Shown here piece by piece: positions 1 to 8,512 of a stretch of 64,000 bases of DNA. The DNA lies in NCBI RefSeq assembly GCF_005222485.1, contig NZ_CP029078.1:7379501-7443500 (forward strand), written 5' to 3'. A program made the position numbers and the translations under genes. Source of the DNA: Streptomyces griseoviridis. Lineage in GTDB: Bacteria; Actinomycetota; Actinomycetes; Streptomycetales; Streptomycetaceae. The notes below the pieces were generated by a model that saw nothing but the letters and a program-made list of their open reading frames with translations, had not been told where the DNA came from and ran no database searches. The first letter of the stretch is position 1; each line of letters begins with the position of its first letter.

Positions 1-504
1 CGTCTGCTTCGGTTCGGGGCGGCCCGGCTGCTCGCCGCCGCGCGCCTTGATGTACGTCTCGGTCGGCACCATCACCTTGCGGCGGAACACGCAGACCAGC
101 GTGCCGTCCTGCTTGTGGCCGCGGGTCTCCACGTGCACGATCCCGCGGTCGGCCTTCGACTTCGACGGCCACTTGTCGAGCACCGTCGTCTCGCCGTAGA
201 CCGTGTCGCCGTGGAAGGTCGGCGCCACGTGCCGCAGCGACTCGATCTCCAGGTTGGCGATCGCCTTGCCGGACACGTCCGGCACCGACATGCCGAGGAG
301 CAGCGAGTAGACGTAGTTCCCCACGACGACGTTGCGGCCGAAATCGGTCGTGTTCTCGGCGTAGTTGGCGTCCAGGTGGAGCGGGTGGTGGTTCATGGTG
401 AGGAGGCAGAAGAGGTGGTCGTCGTACTCGGTGACCGTCTTGCCGGGCCAGTGCTTGTAGACCGCCCCGACCTCGAACTCCTCGTAGGTGCGCCCGAACT
501 GCAT
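1..504 (-). CDS. MaoC-family hydratase, likely mesaconyl-CoA hydratase (partial, cut by window edge)
   Basis: The frame has 168 codons from an ATG at 504 with no stop before the window edge, so the C-terminus is missing. It is a hotdog-fold MaoC-like hydratase. Residues 38-45 (NHHPLHLD) match the hydratase-2 active-site loop, with His43 at the catalytic His and Asn38 where many R-hydratases have Asp. It is the last visible gene of the ethylmalonyl-CoA block, two bases after the stop of the lyase gene and with GGAGG upstream. The context suggests hydration of mesaconyl-CoA to beta-methylmalyl-CoA, the substrate or product of the neighbouring lyase. A general enoyl-CoA hydratase cannot be excluded. 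Confidence 0.8.
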   Translation of the reverse strand, partial: MQFGRTYEEFEVGAVYKHWPGKTVTEYDDHLFCLLTMNHHPLHLDANYAENTTDFGRNVVVGNYVYSLLLGMSVPDVSGKAIANLEIESLRHVAPTFHGDTVYGETTVLDKWPSKSKADRGIVHVETRGHKQDGTLVCVFRRKVMVPTETYIKARGGEQPGRPEPKQT

Positions 505-506
505 GC

Positions 507-1520
507 TCACGCCTCCGGGATCTCGAAGGAGGTGGTGCGCTTCAGGCCGGCCGCCCGGCCCTTGCCCGAGATGACCAGCGCCATCTTGCGGCTGGCCTCG
601 TCGATCATCTCGTCGCCGAGCATCGCGGAGCCCTTCTTCCCGCCCGCCTCGGAGGTGTACCAGTCGTAGGCGTCGAGGATCAACTCGGCGTGGTCGTAGT
701 CCTCCTGGGACGGCGAGAAGATCTCGTTGGACGCCTCGATCTGGCCCGGGTGCAGCACCCACTTGCCGTCGAAACCGAGCGCGGCGGCCCGCCGGGCGAC
801 CTCGCGGTAGCCGTCGACGTTGCGGATCTGGAGGTAGGGGCCGTCGATCGCCTGGAGGTCGTGGGCGCGGGCGGCCATCAGGATCTTCATCAGGATGTAG
901 TGGTAGGCGTCCGCCGGGTAGCCGGGCGGCTGTTCGCCCACCACGAGCGTCTTCATGTTGATCGACGCCATGAAGTCGGCGGGACCGAAGACGATCGTCT
1001 CCAGGCGCGGGCTCGCCTGCGCGATGGCGTCGACGTGGGTGAGGCCGCGGGCGTTCTCGATCTGCGCCTCGATGCCGATCCGGCCGACCTCGAAGCCCAT
1101 GGCCTTCTCGATCTGGGTGAGCAGCAGGTCGAGGGCGACGATCTGCTGGGCGTCCTGCACCTTCGGCAGCATCACGCAGTCCAGGTTCTGGCCCGCTCCC
1201 TCGACGACGGTGACGACGTCCCGGTACGTCCACTCGGTGGTCCAGTCGTTGACGCGCACCACCCGCGTCTTGCCGCTCCAGTCGCCCTCGTTGAGGAACT
1301 TGACGATGGTGTGCCTGGCCTCCGGCTTGGCGAGCGGCGCGCACGCGTCCTCCAGGTCGAGGAAGACCTGGTCGGCCGGGAGCCCCTGGGCCTTCTCCAG
1401 GAAGCGCGGATTGCTCCCCGGGACCGCGAGGCACGAGCGGCGGGGGCGCAGCCGGTCGACCGGGGACGCGGCGGAGCCGTTCGCCGGGAGGGCGGTGGTG
1501 GGAGACGTGCGGGCGGTCAT
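507..1520 (-). CDS. HpcH/HpaI (CitE-like) lyase, probable malyl-CoA/beta-methylmalyl-CoA lyase
   Basis: 337 residues. It contains the CitE/malyl-CoA lyase core: RRSCLAVPGSNPRF near residue 28, DLEDACAP near 56 (acidic Mg ligand region), VMLPKV and IGIEAQIENARG (Glu ligand), and FGPADFMAS. Established role of the family is C-C cleavage or condensation of malyl-CoA or methylmalyl-CoA. The ATG overlaps the stop of the mutase gene (ATGA at 1517-1520), with GGAGG inside the mutase 3' end, so the two are translationally coupled. Position between ethylmalonyl-CoA mutase and the MaoC hydratase fits cleavage of beta-methylmalyl-CoA to glyoxylate and propionyl-CoA. The first 25 residues are low-complexity and may not be part of the fold. 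Confidence 0.85.
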   Translation of the reverse strand: MTARTSPTTALPANGSAASPVDRLRPRRSCLAVPGSNPRFLEKAQGLPADQVFLDLEDACAPLAKPEARHTIVKFLNEGDWSGKTRVVRVNDWTTEWTYRDVVTVVEGAGQNLDCVMLPKVQDAQQIVALDLLLTQIEKAMGFEVGRIGIEAQIENARGLTHVDAIAQASPRLETIVFGPADFMASINMKTLVVGEQPPGYPADAYHYILMKILMAARAHDLQAIDGPYLQIRNVDGYREVARRAAALGFDGKWVLHPGQIEASNEIFSPSQEDYDHAELILDAYDWYTSEAGGKKGSAMLGDEMIDEASRKMALVISGKGRAAGLKRTTSFEIPEA

Positions 1521-3544
1521 GCCGTGACCTCCAGGGGGTCGAGCTTGTTCGCGGTGCGGATCTCGTCGACGATACGGCCGATGATCGCGGTGATGTCGAA
1601 GTCCTTCGGGGTGAAGACGGCGGCCACTCCCGCGGCCCTGAGCCGTTCGGCGTCGCCGTTCGGGATGATCCCGCCGGCGATCACCGGGATGTCGTGCGCG
1701 CCGGCCTCGCGCAGCCGCTCCAGGACGTCGGGCACCAGCCGCGCGTGCGAGCCGGAGAGGATGGAGAGGCCGACCGCGTGCACGTCCTCGGCGAGGGCCG
1801 CGTCGACGATCTGCTCGGGGGTCAGCCTGATGCCCTGGTAGACCACCTCGAACCCGGCGTCCCTGGCCCGCACGGCGATCTGCTCGGCGCCGTTGGAGTG
1901 CCCGTCGAGCCCCGGCTTGCCGACCAGGAAGCGCAGCTTGCCGACGCCCAGGTCCCGCGCGGTGTCGTCGACCATCCGGCGCACCCCGGCCAGCGCCGAG
2001 CCCGCCGCGACGGGGACCGCGACCGGCGCCGAGGAGACCCCGGTCGGCGCCCGGAACTCGCCGAACACCTCACGCAGCGCGCCGGCCCACTCGCCGGTCG
2101 TGGCGCCGGCGCGGGCGCAGTCCAGGGTGGCCGCCATCAGGTTGCCGGTGCCGCGCGCCGCCTCCTTGAGCCGCTCCAGGGCCTTGCACGGCCTGGGGTG
2201 GTTGAACGGCGGCTGGTAGCGCGTGTCGCGCCACCGCCCGAGCGCCTCGACGACCCGCGCCTCGACCTCCGGGTCCACCGTCTGGACGGCCGTGTCGAGA
2301 TCGGCGGTCAGCGGGTTCGGCTCGGTCGTCTCGAAGACGTTGACGCCGACGATCTTCTCCTCGCCCGACTCGATCCTGGCCCGCCGCTCGGCGTGCGAGG
2401 AGACCAACTGGGCCTTGAGGTAGCCCGATTCGACGGCGGCCATGGCGCCGCCCATCTCCTCGATCCTGGCCATCTCCGCGAGCGACTCCTCGACGAGGGC
2501 GTCGACCTTCGCCTCGACGACGTGCGATCCCGCGAAGAGGTCCTCGTACTCCAACAGGTCGCTCTCATGGGCCAGTACCTGCTGGATGCGCAGCGACCAC
2601 TGCTGGTCCCACGGCCTGGGCAGCCCCAACGCCTCGTTCCACGCCGGGAGTTGGACGGCGCGGGCGCGGGCGTCCTTGGAGAGGGTCACCGCCAGCATCT
2701 CCAGGACGATCCGCTGGACGTTGTTCTCCGGCTGCGCCTCCGTCAGGCCGAGGGAGTTGACCTGGACGCCGTAGCGGAAGCGGCGGTGCCTTGGGTTCTC
2801 GATGCCGTACCGCTCGCGCGTCACCTGGTCCCAGATGCGGCCGAACGCCCGCATCTTGCACATCTCCTCGACGAACCGCACACCGGCGTTGACGAAGAAC
2901 GAGATGCGCGCGACCACCTCGCCCCTGCGCTCCTCGGGGATCTGCCCGGACGCGAAGACCGCGTCGAGCACGGCGACCGCGGTCGACATCGCGTACGCGA
3001 TCTCCTGGACCGGGGTGGCTCCCGCCTCCTGGAGGTGGTAGCTGCAGATGTTGATCGGGTTCCACTTCGGCATGTGGTGGACCGTGTAGCAGATCATGTC
3101 GGTGGTCAGCCGGAGCGAGGGTCCCGGCGGGAACACATGGGTGCCCCGGGACAGGTACTCCTTCACGATGTCGTTCTGGGTGGTGCCCTGGAGCTCGGTG
3201 AGGTCCGCGCCCTGCTCCTCCGCGACGACCTGGTAGAGCGCCAGGAGCCACATGGCGGTGGCGTTGATCGTCATCGAGGTGTTCATCCGCTCCAGCGGGA
3301 TGTCCTGGAACAGCCGCCGCATGTCGCCGACATGGGCCACCGGCACCCCGACCCGGCCGACCTCGCCGCGGGCGAGGATGTGGTCGGAGTCGTAGCCGGT
3401 CTGGGTCGGCAGGTCGAAGGCGACCGAGAGTCCCGTCTGCCCCTTGGCGAGGTTGCGCCGGTACAGCTCGTTGGACGCCTCGGCGGTGGAGTGACCGGCG
3501 TACGTGCGCATCAGCCACGGCCGGTCCTTCTGGCGCTCAGTCAT
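1517..3544 (-). CDS. meaA: Ethylmalonyl-CoA mutase (MeaA type), coenzyme B12-dependent
   Basis: 675 residues. The N-terminal TIM barrel carries PWLMRTYAGHSTAEASN and the substrate loop FDLPTQTGYDSDH; the C-terminal cobalamin domain shows the base-off motif GLDGHSNGAEQ (D-x-H-x-x-G), LSILSGSH and AGGIIP. This is the single-chain MeaA architecture rather than the two-subunit MutAB type. The reaction is ethylmalonyl-CoA to methylsuccinyl-CoA. I chose the ATG at 3544 (MTERQKDR) because the frame further upstream runs antisense-like through ccr; GAGG lies before it. It starts 17 bp after the ccr stop and overlaps the lyase gene, so ccr-meaA-lyase-hydratase read as one operon. Confidence 0.93.
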   Translation of the reverse strand: MTERQKDRPWLMRTYAGHSTAEASNELYRRNLAKGQTGLSVAFDLPTQTGYDSDHILARGEVGRVGVPVAHVGDMRRLFQDIPLERMNTSMTINATAMWLLALYQVVAEEQGADLTELQGTTQNDIVKEYLSRGTHVFPPGPSLRLTTDMICYTVHHMPKWNPINICSYHLQEAGATPVQEIAYAMSTAVAVLDAVFASGQIPEERRGEVVARISFFVNAGVRFVEEMCKMRAFGRIWDQVTRERYGIENPRHRRFRYGVQVNSLGLTEAQPENNVQRIVLEMLAVTLSKDARARAVQLPAWNEALGLPRPWDQQWSLRIQQVLAHESDLLEYEDLFAGSHVVEAKVDALVEESLAEMARIEEMGGAMAAVESGYLKAQLVSSHAERRARIESGEEKIVGVNVFETTEPNPLTADLDTAVQTVDPEVEARVVEALGRWRDTRYQPPFNHPRPCKALERLKEAARGTGNLMAATLDCARAGATTGEWAGALREVFGEFRAPTGVSSAPVAVPVAAGSALAGVRRMVDDTARDLGVGKLRFLVGKPGLDGHSNGAEQIAVRARDAGFEVVYQGIRLTPEQIVDAALAEDVHAVGLSILSGSHARLVPDVLERLREAGAHDIPVIAGGIIPNGDAERLRAAGVAAVFTPKDFDITAIIGRIVDEIRTANKLDPLEVTA

Positions 3545-3561
3545 CGATGGCCTCGGTGTCC

Positions 3562-4905
3562 TCAGATGTCGCGGAAGCGGTTGATGGCGTCGACGTGCCG
3601 GGCGCGCAGCTCCTGGTCCCGCACCCCGAGCCCCTCCTCGGGCGCGAGGCACAGCACGCCGACCTTGCCCTGGTGGGCGTTGCGGTGGACGTCGTGGGCG
3701 GCCTGGCCGGTGTCCTCGAGGGCGTAGACCTTGGAGAGCGTCGGATGGATCTTGCCCTTGGCGATCAGCCGGTTGGCCTCCCACGCCTCGCGGTAGTTGG
3801 CGAAGTGCGAGCCGACGATGCGCTTCAGGGACATCCACAGGTAGCGGTTGTCGTACTCGTGGGTGTAGCCCGAGGTGGAGGCGCAGGTGACGACGGTGCC
3901 GCCCTTGCGGGTGACGTAGACGGAGGCGCCGAAGGTCTCCCGGCCGGGGTGCTCGAAGACGATGTCGACGTCCTCGCCGCCGGTCAGTTCGCGGATGTGC
4001 TTGCCGAACCGCTTCCACTCGCGCGGGTCCTGGGTCCGCTCGTCCTTCCAGAACCTGTAGTCCTCGGCGGTGCGGTCGATCACCGCCGTCGCGCCCATCC
4101 GCCGGCAGATCTCCGCCTTCTGCGGGCTGCCGACCACACAGACCGGGTTGGCGCCGCCGGCCAGCGCGAACTGCGTGGCGTAGGAGCCGAGTCCGCCGCT
4201 CGCGCCCCAGATCAGCACGTTGTCGCCCTGCTTCATGCCGGCGCCGTTGCGGGACACCAACTGGCGGTAGGCGGTGGAGTTGACGAGGCCGGGGGAGGCG
4301 GCCTCCTCCCAACTGAGGTGCTGCGGCTTCGGCATCAGCTGGTTGGACTTGACGAGCGCGATCTCGGCGAGGCCGCCGAAGTTCGTCTCGAAGCCCCAGA
4401 TGCGCTGCTCCGGGTCGAGCATGGTGTCGTTGTGGCCGTCCGACGACTCCAGTTCGACGGAGAGGCAGTGCGCGACCACCTCGTCGCCCGGGTGCCAGGC
4501 GTTGACGCCTGCTCCGGTGCGCAGGACGACGCCCGCGAGGTCGGAGCCGATCACGTGGTACGGCAGGTCGTGGCGTTTGGTGAGGTCGCTGACCTTGCCG
4601 TAGCGCTCCAGGAACCCGAACGTCGACAGCGGCTCGAAGATCGACGTCCACACCGAGTTGTAGTTGACCGAGGAGGCCATCACGGCCACCAGGGCCTCAC
4701 CCGGGCCCAGTTCGGGCACCGGCACGTCGTCCAGGTGGAGCGACTTGCGGGGGTCCTTGTCGCGGGTCTCCAACCCGTCGAACAGGTCCGTCTCGTCCTT
4801 GTGGACGGTGATCGCGCGGTACGACTCGGGCAGCGGCAGCGCGGCGAAGTCGTCCGGGGTCGAGTCGGGTGACTGGATCGCGTCCAGGATGTCCTTGACG
4901 GTCAC
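3562..4905 (-). CDS. ccr: Crotonyl-CoA carboxylase/reductase
   Basis: 447 residues, the usual length. This MDR-superfamily enzyme carboxylates crotonyl-CoA reductively with CO2 and NADPH to ethylmalonyl-CoA. The nucleotide-binding motif WGASGGLGSYA is at about 233-243. N83 (or N81), F172, E173 and H367 line up with the CO2-binding N81, F170, E171 and H365 known from the Kitasatospora enzyme, with a constant offset of two. The start is a GTG at 4905 with GGAGG seven bases upstream. It is the first gene of the operon and supplies ethylmalonyl-CoA both to MeaA and, as known in Streptomyces, to polyketide synthases. Its promoter and probable operator lie at 5085-5113. Confidence 0.96.
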   Translation of the reverse strand: MTVKDILDAIQSPDSTPDDFAALPLPESYRAITVHKDETDLFDGLETRDKDPRKSLHLDDVPVPELGPGEALVAVMASSVNYNSVWTSIFEPLSTFGFLERYGKVSDLTKRHDLPYHVIGSDLAGVVLRTGAGVNAWHPGDEVVAHCLSVELESSDGHNDTMLDPEQRIWGFETNFGGLAEIALVKSNQLMPKPQHLSWEEAASPGLVNSTAYRQLVSRNGAGMKQGDNVLIWGASGGLGSYATQFALAGGANPVCVVGSPQKAEICRRMGATAVIDRTAEDYRFWKDERTQDPREWKRFGKHIRELTGGEDVDIVFEHPGRETFGASVYVTRKGGTVVTCASTSGYTHEYDNRYLWMSLKRIVGSHFANYREAWEANRLIAKGKIHPTLSKVYALEDTGQAAHDVHRNAHQGKVGVLCLAPEEGLGVRDQELRARHVDAINRFRDI

Positions 4906-5084
4906 GGTGGGGCCTCCGGCGGATGGCGTCTCGAAGGAAGACGTGGGTGCGGGAACGGGGTGCGGCGGCGCGTGGTGGCGCGGGAGGTTGCCTGTGACGC
5001 AGGCGTCCGGGCGCGCGGGTCATGGGTCCGCGGGGACAGCCGGCGTTCCCGTGGTCTGGGTGCGCCGGCCGCCCGGACGCCTTC

Positions 5085-5113
5085 AACGTATGACACGCGG
5101 TGTCAGCTCGCAA
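5085..5113 (-). promoter_or_regulatory. Predicted housekeeping promoter of ccr
   Basis: Minus strand reads TTGCGA (5113-5108), a 17-bp spacer, then TACGTT (5090-5085). Spacing is ideal for the vegetative sigma factor. Predicted start near 5078 gives a leader of about 170 nt. Confidence 0.55.
5091..5105. promoter_or_regulatory. Operator-like palindrome TGACAC-gcg-GTGTCA
   Basis: Perfect 6-3-6 inverted repeat lying entirely within the -35/-10 spacer of the ccr promoter, the classic place for a repressor. The neighbouring TetR-family gene is the obvious candidate regulator, but this is inference. Confidence 0.6.
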
Positions 5114-5126
5114 GGCACTGAGTGCC
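5114..5126. promoter_or_regulatory. Second palindrome GGCACT-g-AGTGCC
   Basis: Perfect 6-1-6 inverted repeat immediately upstream of the ccr -35 box, in the usual position of an activator site or second operator. Sequence differs from the spacer palindrome, so a different protein or mode may be involved. Confidence 0.4.
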
Positions 5127-5245
5127 ATGAATTGCTCTCAGATGAAATCTTTACGCGACAGATGAGCGATGATCGATCGAACGACCCCCAGAAACTCCCA
5201 GAAAACCCCAGAAAAACGACCGAAAACAGCCCCGGACACGCCAGA

Positions 5246-5269
5246 ACGGCCACCCCGAGGGGTGGCCGT
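5246..5269 (-). terminator. Intrinsic terminator of the TetR gene
   Basis: Perfect 11-bp stem (ACGGCCACCCC / GGGGTGGCCGT) with a GA loop, 28 bp after the tetR stop. On the minus strand it is followed by T-rich runs (gttttcgg, gtttttctg, ggttttctg). Confidence 0.75.
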
Positions 5270-5297
5270 CCGTACGTCAGTACCGGGAAAGGGGTGC

Positions 5298-6110
5298 TCA
5301 GCGGTCCCTGAGCGCCTCCTCGATCGTCCGCATGACCTCGTCCAGAGGCGCGTCCGTCCGCGCGACCGTGACCAGCACCTCGCCCTGGGCGGAGACCGCC
5401 GCCGGCACCGCGGGCCGCGGCGGAGCGGTGCGCCCGGCGCCGATGCCCGACCCGAACGTCTTGCGGACGATCCCGAAGGCGTGGTCCAACTGCGCCTCCA
5501 CATCGCCCTGGCCGCCCGCCCGCAACCAGCGCCGCAGCACATGGTTGTGGGCCGTGACCACGGCCGACGCGGCGACCTCCGCGAGCAGCGGATCGTCGTT
5601 CGCGTCGTCGTCGTGCGCGTGCTCGTCGAAGTGGCCGAGCAGATAGCGCGTGAAGAGGCGCTCGTAGCGGGCCACCGACGCGATCTCCGCCTCGCGCAGG
5701 GTGGGCACCTCGCGCGTCAGCTTGTACCGGGCCACCGAGATCTCCGGCTGCGCCGCGTACATCCGCATGACTTCCTTGATGCCGCGGCACACCGTGTCGA
5801 GCGGATGCTCGTGCGGCGGGGCCGCGTTGAGGACGGCCTCCGCGCGGATCAGGGTGTCGTCGTGGTCGGGGAAGATCGCCTCTTCCTTGGACCTGAAGTG
5901 CCGGAAGAAGGTGCGGCGGGCCACCCCCGCCGCCGCCGCGATCTCGTCGACGGTGGTCGCCTCGTACCCCTTGGTGGAGAACAGCTCCATGGCCGCCGCC
6001 GCCAGTTCGCGGCGCATCTTGAGCCGCTGGGCGGCGGCCCGCGTACCGGCGGCGCTTTCCGGCGCGTCGGGCGTAGCTGCTGTACGTGTGGACCTGGCGG
6101 GCTGGGGCAT
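5298..6110 (-). CDS. TetR-family transcriptional regulator next to ccr
   Basis: 270 residues from ATG 6110. The N-terminal helix-turn-helix spans roughly residues 35-80 (GYEATTVDEIAAAAGVARRT, then FFRHFRSKEEAIF); the rest is a variable ligand-binding helical domain. In frame there is also an ATG at 6128. The gene lies upstream of ccr in the same direction with a terminator between, an arrangement conserved beside ccr in streptomycetes as far as I know. It is the best candidate to bind the palindrome in the ccr promoter. The ligand is unknown; an acyl-CoA would make sense. The C-terminal tail after about residue 230 is Ala/Pro-rich. Confidence 0.85.
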   Translation of the reverse strand: MPQPARSTRTAATPDAPESAAGTRAAAQRLKMRRELAAAAMELFSTKGYEATTVDEIAAAAGVARRTFFRHFRSKEEAIFPDHDDTLIRAEAVLNAAPPHEHPLDTVCRGIKEVMRMYAAQPEISVARYKLTREVPTLREAEIASVARYERLFTRYLLGHFDEHAHDDDANDDPLLAEVAASAVVTAHNHVLRRWLRAGGQGDVEAQLDHAFGIVRKTFGSGIGAGRTAPPRPAVPAAVSAQGEVLVTVARTDAPLDEVMRTIEEALRDR

Positions 6111-6129
6111 GCCCCGAACGTACTGCATG

Positions 6130-6147
6130 TGCGCAGCTTGGTGCGCA
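6130..6147. promoter_or_regulatory. TGCGCA-N6-TGCGCA motif upstream of tetR
   Basis: Two copies of the self-palindromic hexamer TGCGCA, centres 12 bp apart, just upstream of the TetR start codons. It could be an autoregulatory site; it does not resemble the ccr spacer palindrome. Confidence 0.3.
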
Positions 6148-6198
6148 TGTCGGGGGTTTCCACCACCCCCGAGGGGCGGGGGCGCGAGGCGCGCCGGA

Positions 6199-6215
6199 CG
6201 GGGCGGCCCGCCCCG
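6199..6215 (-). terminator. Hairpin after the 3-hydroxyacyl-CoA dehydrogenase gene
   Basis: CGGGGCG-gcc-CGCCCCG, 7-bp perfect stem, 54 bp downstream of the dehydrogenase stop on the minus strand. No clear T tract, as is common in high-GC actinobacteria. Confidence 0.4.
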
Positions 6216-6268
6216 CTCCCGCGCACCGCCGCGCCCCCTTCTTCCGGCTCTTCCGGCCGTCGTGCGCG

Positions 6269-8077
6269 TCAGCGCCGGGCGTACTCGCGGAAGCCGCGGC
6301 CCGTCTTGCGGCCCAGGCAGCCCGCCGCCACCAGATGTTCGAGCAGCGGCGCCGGGGCGAGACCCGGGTCGCGGAACTCGCGGTGCAGCACCCTCTCGAT
6401 CGCCAGCGACACGTCGAGGCCGACGACGTCGAGGAGTTCGAACGGGCCCATCGGGTAGCCGCCGCCCAGCCGCATCGCCGCGTCGATGTCGTCGAGGGAC
6501 GCGTAGTGCTCCTGCACCATCTTGACCGCGTTGTTCAGGTACGGGAAGAGCAGCGCGTTCACGATGAAGCCGGCGCGGTCCCCGCAGTCCACCGCGTGCT
6601 TCTTGATCCCGGCGCAGACGCCGCGCGCGGTCGCGTGGGTCTCGTCCGAGGTCAGCACCGTGCGGACGACCTCGACCAGCTTCATCGCGGGCGCCGGGTT
6701 GAAGAAGTGCAGGCCGATCACGTCCTGCGGGCGGGAGGTGGCGCGGGCGCAGGCGATGACGGGCAGCGACGAGGTGGTGGTCGCCAGCACCGCGCCCGGC
6801 CTGCACACCTTGTCCAGCGTCCCGAACAGCTGCCGCTTCACGTCCAGGTCCTCGGCGACGGCCTCCACCGCGAGATCGACCTCCGCGAACGCGTCGTACG
6901 AGCCCGTGGGCGTGATCCGGTCGAGGACCTGGGCGGCGGCCTCCGCGGTGAGGCGGCCCCGGTCGACCGAGCGCGCGAGCGACGCGCCGATCCGCGCCTT
7001 CGCCGCCTGCGCCTTCTCGGCGGAGCGTGCGGCGAGCACGACCTCGTGGCCGGCCTTCGCGAACACCTCGGCGATCCCCGACGCCATGGTGCCCGAACCG
7101 GCCACGCCGACCGAGTGGACCGCGCGGCCGGCCACCGGGCCGCCGCCGCTGAGCGGGGTCAGCGCGTCCCGCACCACGGTGGCCGAGCCCGACGCCTCGT
7201 ACGTGTAGAAGCCGCGCCCCGACTTACGGCCCGTCAGGCCCGCCGCGCTGAGCTGCCCCAGGATCGGGGCGGGCGCGTGCAGCCGGTCGTGGGACTCGGC
7301 GTACATCGCCTCCAGGACCGTGCGCGCGGTGTCCACCCCGATCAGGTCGAGCAGCGCGAGCGGGCCCATCGGCAGGCCGCAGCCGAGCCGCATCGCCGCG
7401 TCGATGTCCTCCCGCGAGGCGTACTTGGCCTCGTACATCGCGGCGGCCTGGTTGAGATACCCGAACAGCAGCCCGTCCGCGACGAACCCGGGCCGGTCGC
7501 CGACCGCGACGGGCTCCTTGCCCAGGTCGACCGCCAGACGGGTGACGGCGGTGACGGCGTCGGGCGACGTCAGCACCGACGACACCACCTCGACCAGCCG
7601 CATGGCCGGGGCCGGATTGAAGAAGTGCAGGCCGAGGACCCGCTCGGGGCGGCTCGACTCGGCGGCCAGCCGGGTCACCGACAGGGCGTTGGTGCCGGTG
7701 GCCAGGACGGTGTCCGGGCGGACGACCGCGTCGAGTTCGCGGAAGATCTGCTGCTTGATCTCGTAGGACTCCGGCGCGACCTCGATGACCAGGTCGGCGT
7801 CGGCCGCCGCCCGCAGCTCCGTCGAGGTGCTGATGCGGGCGAGGAGGTCGGTGCGCTCCGGTCCGGTCAGCCGGTCGCGCGCCACGGCCCGGGAGGTGGC
7901 GGCCTCCACGGCGGCGACCGCGCGGACGGCGGCGGCCTCGCTGATGTCGATGCCGACGACCGTGCGGCCGGCTCGGGCGAGGACTTCGACGATGCCGGTG
8001 CCCATGGTGCCGAGACCGACGACGGCGACGGTGCGCAGGGCGGAGTGGGAGGTGTCGTGGGACAGGGGAGTGGCCAT
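6269..8077 (-). CDS. 3-hydroxyacyl-CoA (3-hydroxybutyryl-CoA) dehydrogenase, tandem-domain form
   Basis: 602 residues, about twice the length of the common ~290-residue enzyme. Two complete copies of the fold are visible: a Rossmann motif near residue 20 (VGLGTMGTGI) and again near 330 (VGVAGSGTMASGI), and the active-site segment GLHFFNPAPAM occurs in both halves. The enzyme oxidises 3-hydroxyacyl-CoA with NAD(P) or works in reverse from acetoacetyl-CoA. Next to ccr it would help to make crotonyl-CoA precursors. Start ATG 8077 (MATPLSHD) has GGAG about ten bases upstream. It is separated from the TetR gene by a hairpin and its own leader. Confidence 0.88.
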   Translation of the reverse strand: MATPLSHDTSHSALRTVAVVGLGTMGTGIVEVLARAGRTVVGIDISEAAAVRAVAAVEAATSRAVARDRLTGPERTDLLARISTSTELRAAADADLVIEVAPESYEIKQQIFRELDAVVRPDTVLATGTNALSVTRLAAESSRPERVLGLHFFNPAPAMRLVEVVSSVLTSPDAVTAVTRLAVDLGKEPVAVGDRPGFVADGLLFGYLNQAAAMYEAKYASREDIDAAMRLGCGLPMGPLALLDLIGVDTARTVLEAMYAESHDRLHAPAPILGQLSAAGLTGRKSGRGFYTYEASGSATVVRDALTPLSGGGPVAGRAVHSVGVAGSGTMASGIAEVFAKAGHEVVLAARSAEKAQAAKARIGASLARSVDRGRLTAEAAAQVLDRITPTGSYDAFAEVDLAVEAVAEDLDVKRQLFGTLDKVCRPGAVLATTTSSLPVIACARATSRPQDVIGLHFFNPAPAMKLVEVVRTVLTSDETHATARGVCAGIKKHAVDCGDRAGFIVNALLFPYLNNAVKMVQEHYASLDDIDAAMRLGGGYPMGPFELLDVVGLDVSLAIERVLHREFRDPGLAPAPLLEHLVAAGCLGRKTGRGFREYARR

Positions 8078-8164
8078 CGAGGGACTCCAGGAAGAGGGTG
8101 ACGACGGGACGCGCCGGGTACGCCGGGAGCACGGCCGGGGCCGTGGGCGCACGGGGCGCGGAGG

Positions 8165-8230
8165 GAAATCCGGGAAAAGCCGGTGAAATCCGGGGAGAGC
8201 CGAGGAAATCCGAGGACCGAGGGAAATCGG
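8165..8230. repeat. 20-bp-period imperfect tandem repeat
   Basis: GAAATCCG-type units begin at 8165, 8185 and 8205, with a shorter copy at 8223. The 20-bp period puts the units on the same DNA face. It lies 90-150 bp upstream of the dehydrogenase start. Confidence 0.6.
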
Positions 8231-8506
8231 CGAGGAAGGCGCGCCGCGCGGGTGCGAGCTGATGAGCCGTGCCGTGCCGTGGGCGTGGCGCGCGGGCGCA
8301 TCGCCGGGGACGGCGGGTTCGACCGGCCCTGTCCCGGGACCGGATCGCGCGGTGCTCTCACGACGGCTGCGTCACCAGGCCGTCGTCAGCGGAGAAACAC
8401 GAGTGGGTAACTCGCTCGTCTGAGCCTAACCGGCGGGTAACGAGCGCGCCACCCCTCGTCCTTGGTTCTCTTCGTGATGTACGTCCCTGGAGATCCAGAG
8501 CCGTTC

Positions 8507-8512
8507 TAGGCT
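8507..8512 (+). promoter_or_regulatory. -10 box TAGGCT of a probable leaderless transcript
   Basis: TAGGCT ends 6 bp before the ATG at 8519, so transcription would begin at or next to the start codon. No Shine-Dalgarno sequence is seen. The -35 region is poor. Confidence 0.45.

Larger units (their letters stand above)
4906..5297. other. 392-bp intergenic region: ccr leader, ccr promoter, tetR terminator
   Basis: No credible gene. From right to left on the minus strand it holds the hairpin terminator of the TetR gene (5246-5269) followed by several T-rich runs, a 6-1-6 palindrome (5114-5126), the ccr promoter with an operator-like palindrome in its spacer, and then about 170 nt of GC-rich leader to the ccr start. 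I see no recognisable riboswitch in the leader. Confidence 0.6.

Noticed and set aside
690..1841. Long open frames on the plus strand opposite the lyase and mutase genes
   Set aside because: They mirror the third-position GC bias of the minus-strand genes, lack ribosome sites and encode low-complexity Val/Arg-rich peptides.
3545..4651. Mutase frame stays open upstream of its start
   Set aside because: This stretch lies inside the well-supported ccr gene in another frame. ATG 3544 matches the known MeaA N-terminus.
8183..8410. Small 75-residue open frame in the divergent region
   Set aside because: Arg/Gly-rich composition, no ribosome site, overlaps the 20-bp repeat array and lacks any domain.
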